A stretch of 64,000 bases of DNA, taken from NCBI GenBank assembly GCA_046080125.1, contig JBJTTJ010000163.1, forward strand, positions 1 to 64,000, written 5' to 3'. Every line of letters begins with the position of its first letter. Position 1 is the stretch's first letter. Of the stretch, positions 52,096-60,838 are shown piece by piece. Under the pieces are notes generated by a model that saw only the letters and a program-made list of their open reading frames with translations, was not told where the DNA came from and did no database searches. Origin of the DNA: Cuspidothrix sp046080125 (lineage in GTDB: Bacteria > Cyanobacteriota > Cyanobacteriia > Cyanobacteriales > Nostocaceae). The translations under genes were made by a program, and so were the position numbers.

Positions 52096-52920
52096 ATGAA
52101 CATTGCAATTATTGGTTGTGGTTATGTGGGTTATGCAGTTAGCAAACATTGGCAAGCAAAAGGTAATTTTAATCTGACAGTAACTACAACTAATTCAGAA
52201 AGGATACCCGTTTTAGAGACAGTTGCACAAAGAGTAATTGTTACCCATGGTAATGATAGCGAAAAATTGAAAAATGTATTAAAGAATCAGGAAGTTGTTT
52301 TATTAAGTATCGGGGCAAAAAATGCCAATTCCTATGAAGAAACATACCTGGAAACAGCCAGAACTATAGTTTCACTTCTGCCTCTATTTCCTAATATTCA
52401 TCAAGTAATATATACAGGTAGTTATTCAATTTATGGAGATAGAAATGGTGTTTGGGTAGATGAAGAAAGCCCTCCAGCACCAGCTAACCGCAATTCTCAA
52501 CTGCTGCGAAAAACTGAGGATATCTTATTATCAGCAAATAATGAGAATACCCGCGTGTGTATTTTACGTTTAGGAGGTATTTACGGACCAGGGAGAGAAC
52601 TAGCTAAAATATTTGGCACAGTGGCAGGAACAACCCGTCCAGGCAATGGTGAAGATATCACAAATTGGATTCACTTAGATGATATTGTTAGCACAATAGA
52701 ATTTGCCTGTGAGCATCGCTTAGAAGGAATTTACAATCTTGTAGATGATAGTCATCTCACTAATAAAGAATTACTGGATAATGTGATGAAGAAAAATAAC
52801 TTACCCAATGTTATTTGGGATGCAGATAATAAAAATACCCGCCCTTATAATGCCTGGGTATCCAATCAAAAACTCAAAGATGCAGGATATAAATTGATTC
52901 ATCCCCAGATGATTTTTTAG
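52096..52920 (+). CDS. NAD(P)-binding SDR/epimerase-like protein
   Basis: A 274-residue extended SDR-fold protein. The Rossmann motif is GCGYVGYA (7-14). A later YTGSYSIYGDRNG block and RLGGIYGPGRE are as in the YeeZ/NAD-dependent epimerase group. The YxxxK catalytic pair is not clear, and the middle sequence fits a binding protein or a divergent epimerase. It lies 29 bases before the alpha/beta-hydrolase-like gene on the same strand, a probable operon. Confidence 0.85.
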   Translation: MNIAIIGCGYVGYAVSKHWQAKGNFNLTVTTTNSERIPVLETVAQRVIVTHGNDSEKLKNVLKNQEVVLLSIGAKNANSYEETYLETARTIVSLLPLFPNIHQVIYTGSYSIYGDRNGVWVDEESPPAPANRNSQLLRKTEDILLSANNENTRVCILRLGGIYGPGRELAKIFGTVAGTTRPGNGEDITNWIHLDDIVSTIEFACEHRLEGIYNLVDDSHLTNKELLDNVMKKNNLPNVIWDADNKNTRPYNAWVSNQKLKDAGYKLIHPQMIF

Positions 52921-52949
52921 TCTGTATTTACAATTATCATCGTCTCATC

Positions 52950-53867
52950 ATGTCATCATCTAAACTCAACAACACAACAGCATCTCCAACCCAGTATTAT
53001 AGCTGGGAAAACTGCCTGTGTGCTTACGAAATCCATCAACCAACCAGTTCTACTCCCACAGGAATTCCTTTACTATTAATCCATCCTATCGGTGTTGGAT
53101 TATCTCGACAATTTTGGCGGAGATTTTGCCAGGAATGGTATGATAAAAATCACCAAAATCCTATTTACAATCCTGATTTATTAGGATGTGGTGAAAGTGA
53201 TATGCCAGTTTTAGCACATACACCAATTAACTGGGCAAAACAATTACAATACTTCTTACAAACTGTAGTCAAAAAACCAGCTATTATTATCGTTCAAGGT
53301 GCTTTATCAACCGTTGCCATTGAATTGGTAAAACTGGAAAAAGAACTAATAGCTGGTATAGTATTTTCTGACCCTACATCTCGTCCGGTCATTACTAAAA
53401 ATGCCCCCAAATGGCAACAAAAACTACTTTGGAGGATTTTTAAATCTCCCATAGGTAATCTATTCTTCCGCTATGCCCGCACCCGGAGATTTTTGTATTC
53501 TTTTTCATCAGAAAAATTGTTTTCTCTTAGTAAAAATGTTGATGATGAATGGCTAAATACCCTTATGGCGGATGCTAAAAATATGAATAGCCGTTATGCT
53601 GTATTTGCTTTTTTGGCGAGATTTTGGCAAAGAGATTACACAAATGATATTGCTGCCATTACCCATCCCACATTATTAGTGATAGGAGAAAAATCTCTAG
53701 GTATTAGTAAAGAAAGTAAAAAAGAACTCCCAGATGAAAGATTAGAATTTTATCTTAGTTGCTTACCTCAAAGTCAGTCAGTAAAAATGATTGGTAAAAA
53801 TGTCATGCCCTATGAATATAGTCAGGAATTTGTGGGAGCAATATCACCATTTATAACTTCTATTTAA
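52950..53867 (+). CDS. Alpha/beta-hydrolase-fold protein without catalytic residues
   Basis: A 305-residue alpha/beta-hydrolase-like protein. The oxyanion region is LLIHPIGVGLSRQFW and a strand with NPDLLGCGESDMP follows. At the nucleophile elbow the sequence is VQGALSTVA where GxSxG is expected, so Ser is replaced by Ala. The expected catalytic His near the C-terminus also appears replaced (GKNVMPYEYSQEF). It is therefore likely to be a non-enzyme or a binding protein, unless an unusual residue takes over. It follows the SDR gene by 29 bases. Confidence 0.8.
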   Translation: MSSSKLNNTTASPTQYYSWENCLCAYEIHQPTSSTPTGIPLLLIHPIGVGLSRQFWRRFCQEWYDKNHQNPIYNPDLLGCGESDMPVLAHTPINWAKQLQYFLQTVVKKPAIIIVQGALSTVAIELVKLEKELIAGIVFSDPTSRPVITKNAPKWQQKLLWRIFKSPIGNLFFRYARTRRFLYSFSSEKLFSLSKNVDDEWLNTLMADAKNMNSRYAVFAFLARFWQRDYTNDIAAITHPTLLVIGEKSLGISKESKKELPDERLEFYLSCLPQSQSVKMIGKNVMPYEYSQEFVGAISPFITSI

Positions 53868-53868
53868 G

Positions 53869-53985
53869 AATGTTTTTCCCCATCATCTGTAGGTTGGGTT
53901 GAGGTACGAAACCCAACACCTCACATTTATATTTTGATGTTAATGTTGGGTTTCACTTCATTCAACCCAACCTACGGAACTATTT
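53869..53985. repeat. MITE-like inverted repeat, GTAGGTTGGGTT type
   Basis: GTAGGTTGGGTTGA (53890-53903) pairs with the complementary CAACCCAACCTAC (53971-53983), and an inner CGAAACCCAAC pairs with GTTGGGTTTC. This is a MITE-like palindrome about 95 bases long. AATGTTTTTCCCC (53869-53881) to its left also recurs at 54160. Confidence 0.75.
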
Positions 53986-54159
53986 AGGGTTTGCAGCAAA
54001 AAGTTATCTGTGAGGAGAGGGAACAGTGTCAAGAGTTGGATAGGAACAGTTTTTCCTAGGAGTTTCCACATCATAAAAGCTTGCACTTTTTCAAATTCAA
54101 ACAGCCCCAAATCCTTTATATGTATTGCTTTCAGGTTTATTCAGCCAGCCCTATTCAAT

Positions 54160-54212
54160 AATGTTTTTCCCTATCATCTGTAGGTTGGGTAGAACGCAAT
54201 GAAACCCAACAT
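54160..54212. repeat. Partial second copy of the GTAGGTTGGGTT element
   Basis: AATGTTTTTCCCTATCATCT then GTAGGTTGGGTAG repeats the left end of the element at 53869 with one or two changes, followed by GAAACCCAACA. The right end is replaced by a GGTGGGTAATGCCCACC dyad at about 54229-54245. Confidence 0.7.
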
Positions 54213-54256
54213 GATTTACATTTTGTAGGGTGGGTAATGCCCACCATTGATGATGA

Positions 54257-55150
54257 TTATAATTTATGCACCGTAGGAGTCAAGCTAGTTAAATCATCAA
54301 TATTCCGTTTGATAGTTGTGCAAATTGTATCTAAAGGTAAGTCATTTTCATCATAGCCAAAAGGATTTTCTATTTCTAGACCAATAGCTTCAATACCTAA
54401 CAAAGTAAAGCTCACTAATCCAGTAATAAAACCAGTCCACCAGCCAAGCTGTGCTACTATTTGAAATGGTAGAAGTAAGCAATATAGTAATAATAATTGT
54501 TTGAGGTGAATAGCATAAGCTAAAGGCATGGGTGTTTTTAAAATTCTTTCACAAGAACCTAAGTTATCTACTAATATATTCAATAATCCTTGCATAGATG
54601 CTAGTTGATAACTATTCAGGCAATTACGATTATATTGGTGTTCTAAATAATCTCCAATCCAGAAAGATACTTCTAAAGGAGGATTATTCATACTCTTGAG
54701 TTTGTTACAATTGGGGCTAGATATTAGTGCTTCTACTTCAGTATTGATAGGTTCACTTCGTAAATGCAGTTTTGTAGCTACAGCAAAAGCCACAAGTAAG
54801 TTTAAAGCAGCAATTTTATTGTCTTTATCTTCTGGTTCTTTTTCATAAATAGATACCCAAATTTGTCGGGATAAATTACGGATAGTATTTACCATTGTTC
54901 CCCAGCATTTTCGCCCTTCCCAAAAGCGTTCATAGGCTGTATTAGTCCGAAATACTAATAATAAACCTAAAACGATACTAGGAATAACACTACCTAAAAT
55001 GGGTTGGGAAACTGGAATCTGAGAATGATAAAGTATAGAAACTAATATTCCGAATGTACCACATAAAAGCACCCGTTTGTAAATAGCAATAATGACTGAA
55101 CCTTTAATTTGTAAAGCCGTTTGAAACCATTGGGGTTGTTCTTCTGCCAT
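54257..55150 (-). CDS. Bestrophin-like channel protein
   Basis: A 297-residue membrane protein of the bestrophin/UPF0187 family. Key parts are VLLCGTFGILVSILYHS, LGSVIPSIVLGLLLVFRTNTAYERFWEGRKCWG and ENPFGYDENDLPLD at the C-terminal end. Bacterial members form pentameric anion channels; cyanobacterial and algal ones may carry bicarbonate or chloride across thylakoid membranes. FRTNTAYERFWEGR is the core signature. It converges on the 52-53 kb pair and is divergent from 5-oxoprolinase (117 bases). Confidence 0.9.
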   Translation of the reverse strand: MAEEQPQWFQTALQIKGSVIIAIYKRVLLCGTFGILVSILYHSQIPVSQPILGSVIPSIVLGLLLVFRTNTAYERFWEGRKCWGTMVNTIRNLSRQIWVSIYEKEPEDKDNKIAALNLLVAFAVATKLHLRSEPINTEVEALISSPNCNKLKSMNNPPLEVSFWIGDYLEHQYNRNCLNSYQLASMQGLLNILVDNLGSCERILKTPMPLAYAIHLKQLLLLYCLLLPFQIVAQLGWWTGFITGLVSFTLLGIEAIGLEIENPFGYDENDLPLDTICTTIKRNIDDLTSLTPTVHKL

Positions 55151-55267
55151 AAAATCCTTTGAATATCTCCAATATCAGATAAAATATACATATCATATAC
55201 AAAATTGCTATACCTGTTAATATCTAGTTAAACGTTTTTATAAATGCTCTAAGAGGTGTAATCTACA

Positions 55268-58200
55268 ATGACCTGGGAATTTTGGATTGATAGGGGTGGT
55301 ACATTTACTGATATTGTTGCTAAACGCCCCGATGGTAAGTTACAAATTCACAAACTTTTATCCGAAAATCCCGAACGTTACACCGATGCGGCTATTCAGG
55401 GAATCAAGGAAATACTCGGGATTGCTGAGGATGAAACTATTCCCATAGATAAAATTGGTGTTGTCAAAATGGGAACAACAGTGGCTACAAATGCCCTACT
55501 GGAAAAAAAAGGGGATAGAACTGTTTTACTTATCACCAAAGGCTTTCGAGATGCTTTAAGAATTGGATATCAGAACCGTCCTGACATTTTTGCCCGCCAG
55601 ATTATCTTACCAGAAATGTTGTATGAGCAAGTAATTGAAGTAGAAGAACGTTATAATGCTCAAGGTAAAATATTAATAAATCTAAATTTGGATATCCTGC
55701 GTCCAAAGCTGCAATTAGCCTATAATCAAGGTATTTGTGCCTGTGCCATTGTGTTTATGCACGGTTATCGCTACACTAACCATGAAAAACAGGTGGCCGA
55801 ATTAGCTAAAAATATTGGTTTTACTCAAGTTTCCGTATCTCATGCAGTCACCCCATTGATGAAATTAGTCAGTCGGGGTGATACCACTGTAGTTGATGCT
55901 TATTTATCGCCAATTTTACGGAGATATGTAAATCAGGTGGCCAGTCAGTTAGGAAAAAACGTCACTCTGCAATTTATGCAATCCCACGGCGGATTGACTG
56001 ATGCGGAAAGATTCCAAGGTAAAGATAGTATCTTATCTGGTCCGGCGGGAGGAATTGTGGGGGCTGTAGAAACTAGCCTGATAGCAGGATTTGAGAAAAT
56101 TATTAGTTTTGATATGGGTGGTACATCTACGGATGTGGCTCATTATCATGGTGAATATGAACGCACTTTAGAAAGCGAAGTTGCTGGGGTGAGGTTGCGA
56201 AATCCGATGATGGCTATTCATACCGTAGCTGCTGGTGGTGGATCAATTTTACATTATGATGGTTCTCGCTATCGTGTGGGACCAGAATCAGCCGGCGCAA
56301 ATCCAGGTCCTGCGGCCTACTCTAAAGGTGGACCCCTAACGGTGACAGATTGTAATGTCATGGTGGGTAAGTTGCAACCAGCTTTTTTCCCCCAGGTATT
56401 TGGTGTCAATGCTAATGAACCTCTAAATATAGAAGTCGTCAAGGAAAAATTTACGGAATTTTTAGCAGAAATTGGTGATAATCGCACAGTAGAAGAATTA
56501 GCAAGCGGTTTTCTGTCCATAGCTGTAGATAAAATGTCCAATGCCATAAAGAAAATCTCTCTTGAACGTGGTTATGATATATCTGAGTATACTTTGTGCT
56601 GTTTTGGCGGTGCGGGTGGACAACACGCTTGTTTAATTGCCGATGCTTTGGGAATGAAACAGGTGTTTATTCATCCCTATTCTGGTGTTTTATCCGCCTA
56701 TGGTATGGGTTTAGCAGATGTGAGGGTGTTAAAAGAAAAGGCAATTGAAGCGGTTTTAGAATTAGAATTATTGTCAGATTTACAGGCGGTATTTACAGAA
56801 TTAGCAGCACAGGGAAAACAGGAATTAAACCGCCAAGATGCTGATTATCCTCAGATAAACTTGTATCAAAAACTGCTTTTAAGATATGAAGGGACAGATG
56901 CGCCTTTAGTAGTGGATTTTGCCGATTTACCCACAATGCAAAATCAGTTTGCAGAGTTACATCGGCTGCGTTATGGCTTTATTGCGGCGGAAAAGCGGTT
57001 AATTGTAGAAGCGGCAACGGTAGAGTTAGTATTACATCATCATCGCCATTCTGAACCTGTAGTTTCACGGTTAAATGATAATTTACCTATTACTGAGACT
57101 ACCGTGCAGATGTACACAGTGGGGAAATGGTGGGATACTCCGGTTTACCGTCGGGAGAATTTACAACCGGGAGACTGTATTTCAGGTCCGGCAATTATTG
57201 TCGAAGCAACGGGTACAAATATCATTGAACCCCATTGGCAAGCAAAATTAACTAATCTTCAGAATTTGATATTAAACCGGACTGTAATCCAAAATCCAAA
57301 ATCTAAAATCCAAAATCGTAAAGATGCTGTGATGTTGGAAATTTTTAATAATTTATTTAGAGCGATCGCTGAACAAATGGGGATAACATTACAAAATACC
57401 AGTTCTTCTGTCAATATTAAAGAAAGGCTAGATTTCTCCTGTGCGATTTTCGACCATCATGGAAAATTATTGGCCAATGCCCCCCATATTCCTGTACATT
57501 TAGGTTCGATGAGTGAAAGTATCCAGGCTTTAATTTCCACTCATGAAGATAATATTCGACCTGGTGATGTTTTCGCTGCTAATAATCCCTACAATGGAGG
57601 AACTCACCTTCCTGATATTACAGTTATTACTCCGGTATTTCTTGACTCCCAACTTCCCATTTTCTATGTTGCTTCACGGGGACATCATGCCGATATTGGC
57701 GGAATAACTCCCGGTTCAATGCCACCTCATAGTACAACTATCACAGAAGAAGGAATTTTATTAGATAATTTCCCATTAGTTAAAGCTGGTCTTTTCTGTG
57801 AACAGGAATTAATTAATATCCTTAGCAGTGAACCTTACCCAGCGAGAAATATTACCCAAAATATCGCTGACTTAAAAGCCCAAATTGCCGCGAATGAATT
57901 GGGCGTTAAAGAATTACTAAGAATGGTAGAACACTACAGTTTAGAAACGGTTCAAGCCTATATGGGTTTTGTACAAGATAATGCTGAATTATCGGTGCGT
58001 CGAGTAATTAAAGTTTTAAAAAATGGTAGTTTTAGTTATCCTTTAGACAATGGAAGTATAATTAAAGTCGAAATTACTATTGATAAAAAACTCAGAAACG
58101 CCAAAATAGATTTTACTGGGACTTCACCACAATTAAATAATAACTTTAATGCCCCTTCAGCCGTATGTAAAGCCGCCGTTTTATATGTTTTTCGCACCTT

Positions 58201-58855
58201 GGTAAATGATGACATTCCTTTAAATGCCGGCTGTATGAAACCTTTAGAAGTTATTATCCCTGAAGGTTGTATGTTAAACCCTTGTTATCCTGCTGCTGTC
58301 GTTGCCGGCAATGTGGAAACTTCCCAAGCAATTACCGATGCTTTATATGGTGCTTTGGGTATATTAGCCGCTTCCCAAGGAACGATGAATAATTTCACTT
58401 TTGGGAATGAAAAATATCAATATTATGAAACTATTTGCGGTGGTTCTGGTGCGGGTGTAGATTTTGATGGTACAGACGCAGTTCACACCCACATGACTAA
58501 TTCTAGATTAACAGATCCCGAAGTTTTAGAATGGCGTTTTCCAGTGATTTTAGAAAATTTCACCATTCGTGAACATAGTGGAGGAAAAGGTAAATATCAT
58601 GGTGGCAATGGTGTCATTCGTCGCTTACGGTTTTTAGAAACTATGACAGTCGGAATTTTAGCTAATCATCGCCTTATTCCACCTTTTGGTTTATCGGGTG
58701 GTGCAGCAGGTATGGTAGGTAAAAATTATGTGGAAAGAAATAATGGTACTGTGGAAGAATTGGGAAGTAAAGGAGTAGTAGAAGTTAATCCTGGGGATAT
58801 CTTTGTTATTGAAACCCCTGGTGGAGGTGGTTATGGTCAAGCATCAATTAATTAA
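55268..58855 (+). CDS. oplAH: 5-oxoprolinase, HyuA-HyuB fusion
   Basis: A 1195-residue single-chain ATP-dependent 5-oxoprolinase that opens 5-oxoproline to glutamate. The HyuA half (1 to about 670) has WIDRGGTFTDIVAKRPDG, MGTTVATNALLEKKGDRT, SGPAGGIVGA and FDMGGTSTDV (ATPase fold). The HyuB half (about 690-1190) has DFSCAIFDHHGKLLANAPHIP and NNPYNGGTHLPD. The linker near residue 673-683 (IQNPKSKIQNRK) is encoded by the heptamer repeat at 57286-57317. GAGGTG lies 9 bases upstream of the ATG. It salvages 5-oxoproline from glutathione turnover and damage. Confidence 0.92.
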   Translation: MTWEFWIDRGGTFTDIVAKRPDGKLQIHKLLSENPERYTDAAIQGIKEILGIAEDETIPIDKIGVVKMGTTVATNALLEKKGDRTVLLITKGFRDALRIGYQNRPDIFARQIILPEMLYEQVIEVEERYNAQGKILINLNLDILRPKLQLAYNQGICACAIVFMHGYRYTNHEKQVAELAKNIGFTQVSVSHAVTPLMKLVSRGDTTVVDAYLSPILRRYVNQVASQLGKNVTLQFMQSHGGLTDAERFQGKDSILSGPAGGIVGAVETSLIAGFEKIISFDMGGTSTDVAHYHGEYERTLESEVAGVRLRNPMMAIHTVAAGGGSILHYDGSRYRVGPESAGANPGPAAYSKGGPLTVTDCNVMVGKLQPAFFPQVFGVNANEPLNIEVVKEKFTEFLAEIGDNRTVEELASGFLSIAVDKMSNAIKKISLERGYDISEYTLCCFGGAGGQHACLIADALGMKQVFIHPYSGVLSAYGMGLADVRVLKEKAIEAVLELELLSDLQAVFTELAAQGKQELNRQDADYPQINLYQKLLLRYEGTDAPLVVDFADLPTMQNQFAELHRLRYGFIAAEKRLIVEAATVELVLHHHRHSEPVVSRLNDNLPITETTVQMYTVGKWWDTPVYRRENLQPGDCISGPAIIVEATGTNIIEPHWQAKLTNLQNLILNRTVIQNPKSKIQNRKDAVMLEIFNNLFRAIAEQMGITLQNTSSSVNIKERLDFSCAIFDHHGKLLANAPHIPVHLGSMSESIQALISTHEDNIRPGDVFAANNPYNGGTHLPDITVITPVFLDSQLPIFYVASRGHHADIGGITPGSMPPHSTTITEEGILLDNFPLVKAGLFCEQELINILSSEPYPARNITQNIADLKAQIAANELGVKELLRMVEHYSLETVQAYMGFVQDNAELSVRRVIKVLKNGSFSYPLDNGSIIKVEITIDKKLRNAKIDFTGTSPQLNNNFNAPSAVCKAAVLYVFRTLVNDDIPLNAGCMKPLEVIIPEGCMLNPCYPAAVVAGNVETSQAITDALYGALGILAASQGTMNNFTFGNEKYQYYETICGGSGAGVDFDGTDAVHTHMTNSRLTDPEVLEWRFPVILENFTIREHSGGKGKYHGGNGVIRRLRFLETMTVGILANHRLIPPFGLSGGAAGMVGKNYVERNNGTVEELGSKGVVEVNPGDIFVIETPGGGGYGQASIN
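57286..57317. repeat. Heptamer repeat inside the 5-oxoprolinase gene
   Basis: Units AATCCAA, AATCCAA, AATCTAA, AATCCAA and AATC, the complement of the TTTTGGA family. It is read in frame and encodes the linker between the HyuA and HyuB halves. Related non-coding arrays lie at 4713-4733 and 18255-18275. Confidence 0.9.
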
Positions 58856-59005
58856 ATTAATAAATAATTAAGCTTTTACCTGGCTAAATTGTATCATTCT
58901 GATATTCTTAATTCCTGTGGAACAGACAAGATAGCTGTTCCACTTGTACAAATTAAGTCTCTTTTTGTAAATTAAAGCACAATTATTACATTTGTTATTG
59001 AGACT

Positions 59006-59380
59006 TTAACCAAACCAATGAGAGGTTTGACAATTGGGTTCGACTGTTTCACAAAGGTAATTACTAATTACATCTGATTTATCTCTCATAATTGAGGAAA
59101 TACCTTCATGAATTAGCTTTTGTAAGTGTAGTTGTTGTTCTAAAGCATGACGAGGTAATTTGTGAGGAAAAGAGTTAAATTTGTCATCATTATTGATGAT
59201 TAAATAATCGGAGATTTGACTATGAAAACCAGGAATACGATGAATTACAAAGGAAATTAACTCTTGACGTAAATCAGGAATTGCAAAAGCCTGTTGATAA
59301 GGTTGGTATGGATATGTATCTAAAACATTATTAATTTCTCCTAACACATATTGTTCTGTGAGTTTAACTACTGTTTTCAT
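59006..59380 (-). CDS. Conserved hypothetical protein, 124 residues
   Basis: A 124-residue soluble protein. Its first half, VKLTEQYVLGEINNVLDTYP and PDLRQELISFVIHRIPGFHSQI, is helical and faintly like ComFB-type competence proteins, which I do not press. A His/Leu-rich helix (HALEQQLHLQKLIHEGI) follows. Function unknown. It is transcribed away from the long spacer at 59381-59959. Confidence 0.6.
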   Translation of the reverse strand: MKTVVKLTEQYVLGEINNVLDTYPYQPYQQAFAIPDLRQELISFVIHRIPGFHSQISDYLIINNDDKFNSFPHKLPRHALEQQLHLQKLIHEGISSIMRDKSDVISNYLCETVEPNCQTSHWFG

Positions 59381-59959
59381 GATTTATCTTTCCCGTTGGA
59401 TGTAAATTGAGAAATTTGGACAACATTACTGCTATTCTTTTCAACTGACAATCATTGATAATTCGATTAAATCGGGTAATATTCATACCTATTGTTTAAA
59501 GGTAAATAAAGTATTAACCAATCTGACCGAAAATGATGGTTCGACACCTGCAATAGTAATTATGACAAATTACTATTGATTTGCTAAAAAAATACACAAA
59601 ACGCAGTATTAACCTTTAGGGATCATTTTTAGCTAAGAACTGTCAACGTTAATAATAGTTAAAATTATATTTAGATAATAACTGATTATGTAATTTACAT
59701 TACTTATATAAATCCTCAGAAATTCTGATGTATTTTGGCATTGTTTGTAAGTATTCAGCCATAGCACTCATTCACACCCATATCCCCAAATTCTCTGATT
59801 AATTTATTATTTCTTTATTATTTTACACAATCTACGGATATCTTTGTAGATTTAATTATGAAATAATTCTTAACAATAGGTAAAAACATAAGAAATATTT
59901 TTTCTATAATCAAAACCGGTGATGAGACGACATTTTCGATCAACAACATAGTAGAATAG
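59381..59959. other. Intergenic region with a perfect dyad
   Basis: A 579-base divergent spacer upstream of both neighbouring genes. It has a perfect 11-base inverted repeat at 59551-59578. The rest shows nothing I recognise. Confidence 0.55.
59551..59578. promoter_or_regulatory. Perfect 11-base inverted repeat
   Basis: CAATAGTAATT (59551-59561) and AATTACTATTG (59568-59578) form an exact dyad with a 6-base loop. It sits between two divergent genes and could be an operator or a hairpin. There is no T-run, so a terminator is unlikely. Confidence 0.5.
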
Positions 59960-60838
59960 GTGACAGACAGGTTCTACAGAAGAGAGGTAGACAAATTGGA
60001 AGAACTCAGGACTGTATTAGAATTAGCCACCGAAGAAGAACTACAGAACTTGACCGCAATTCTGTTTACGCGCAAGTTTAACCCATTAGATTATGTTCAC
60101 ACACCCGAACCCATTGTGATCCAAAGTCAAAACCGTCAAGCTTGGTTAGAGGCCATAGAAGCTCGCTTTCGGTTTTTAGCAGCTGATGGTATAACTGTAT
60201 TACGGGGACGTACTGAGCAATTTACTTACCGACAAGCTTTGATTCAAGTATGTAAATATTTGAAAATTCCTTATAATCAAGATCTAACTACAATTGATTT
60301 AGAAGCAGAAGTTTTTTTGCATTTACTGGGAAAAGTTTGGAAACAGCTACCCAAACAAGAAAAGCAACAATTAACTATTAATATTCAAAGTCAGTTAGGA
60401 GAATCAAAACTTAGACAAACATTACCATTATCATGGCAAAGTGATCCTTTAGGATTAATATTTAAAGGTGGTAGTGCCCTGGCTGTGACTTCTGTAATTC
60501 AACCTTTTATTCTCCAACAAATTGCCCGTCAATTTGCAATTCATTTTGCTACCTATGAATTGGCTAAAGAGGCAGCAATTACAGGGACAGGATTAGCAAC
60601 TAAACAGATTCAAAACTATATAGCTTTACAAATGTCTCGTCGAGGAATGACCATAAGTGCAGCCCGTTATGGTACTGTTCGCGGTGTTTTTGCTTTTATT
60701 GGTCCGGTGATGTGGGCTTGGTTTTTTGCCGATTTAGGTTGGAGAGCGATCGCCACAAATTATGGGAGAATTATTCCTACTGTCTTCACCCTCGCACAAA
60801 TTCGTCTTACCCGTACAGAATGCTGGGAACTAGCTTAA
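59960..60838 (+). CDS. YaaW-like protein (DUF3944 type)
   Basis: A 292-residue protein with GTG start. Its N-terminal region (TVLELATEEELQNLTAILFTRKFNPLDY) and the C-terminal half (LGLIFKGGSALAVTSVIQPFILQQIARQ, RRGMTISAARYGTVRGVFAFIGPVMWAWFFADLGWRAI) match the YaaW family, with one or two weakly hydrophobic segments near the C-terminus. Function unknown; E. coli YaaW is uncharacterised. It overlaps the next gene by 19 bases in a different frame. Confidence 0.8.
   Translation: MTDRFYRREVDKLEELRTVLELATEEELQNLTAILFTRKFNPLDYVHTPEPIVIQSQNRQAWLEAIEARFRFLAADGITVLRGRTEQFTYRQALIQVCKYLKIPYNQDLTTIDLEAEVFLHLLGKVWKQLPKQEKQQLTINIQSQLGESKLRQTLPLSWQSDPLGLIFKGGSALAVTSVIQPFILQQIARQFAIHFATYELAKEAAITGTGLATKQIQNYIALQMSRRGMTISAARYGTVRGVFAFIGPVMWAWFFADLGWRAIATNYGRIIPTVFTLAQIRLTRTECWELA

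Larger units (their letters stand above)
53868..54256. other. Intergenic region rich in repeats
   Basis: A 389-base convergent spacer that holds an element of type GTAGGTTGGGTT (see 53869-53985 and 54160-54212) and, between, 53990-54158, which looks like a decayed insertion sequence end but has no open frame. Confidence 0.6.

Noticed and set aside
59521..59580. tRNA T-loop-like word GGTTCGACAC
   Set aside because: No acceptor stem or anticodon arm pairs around it.
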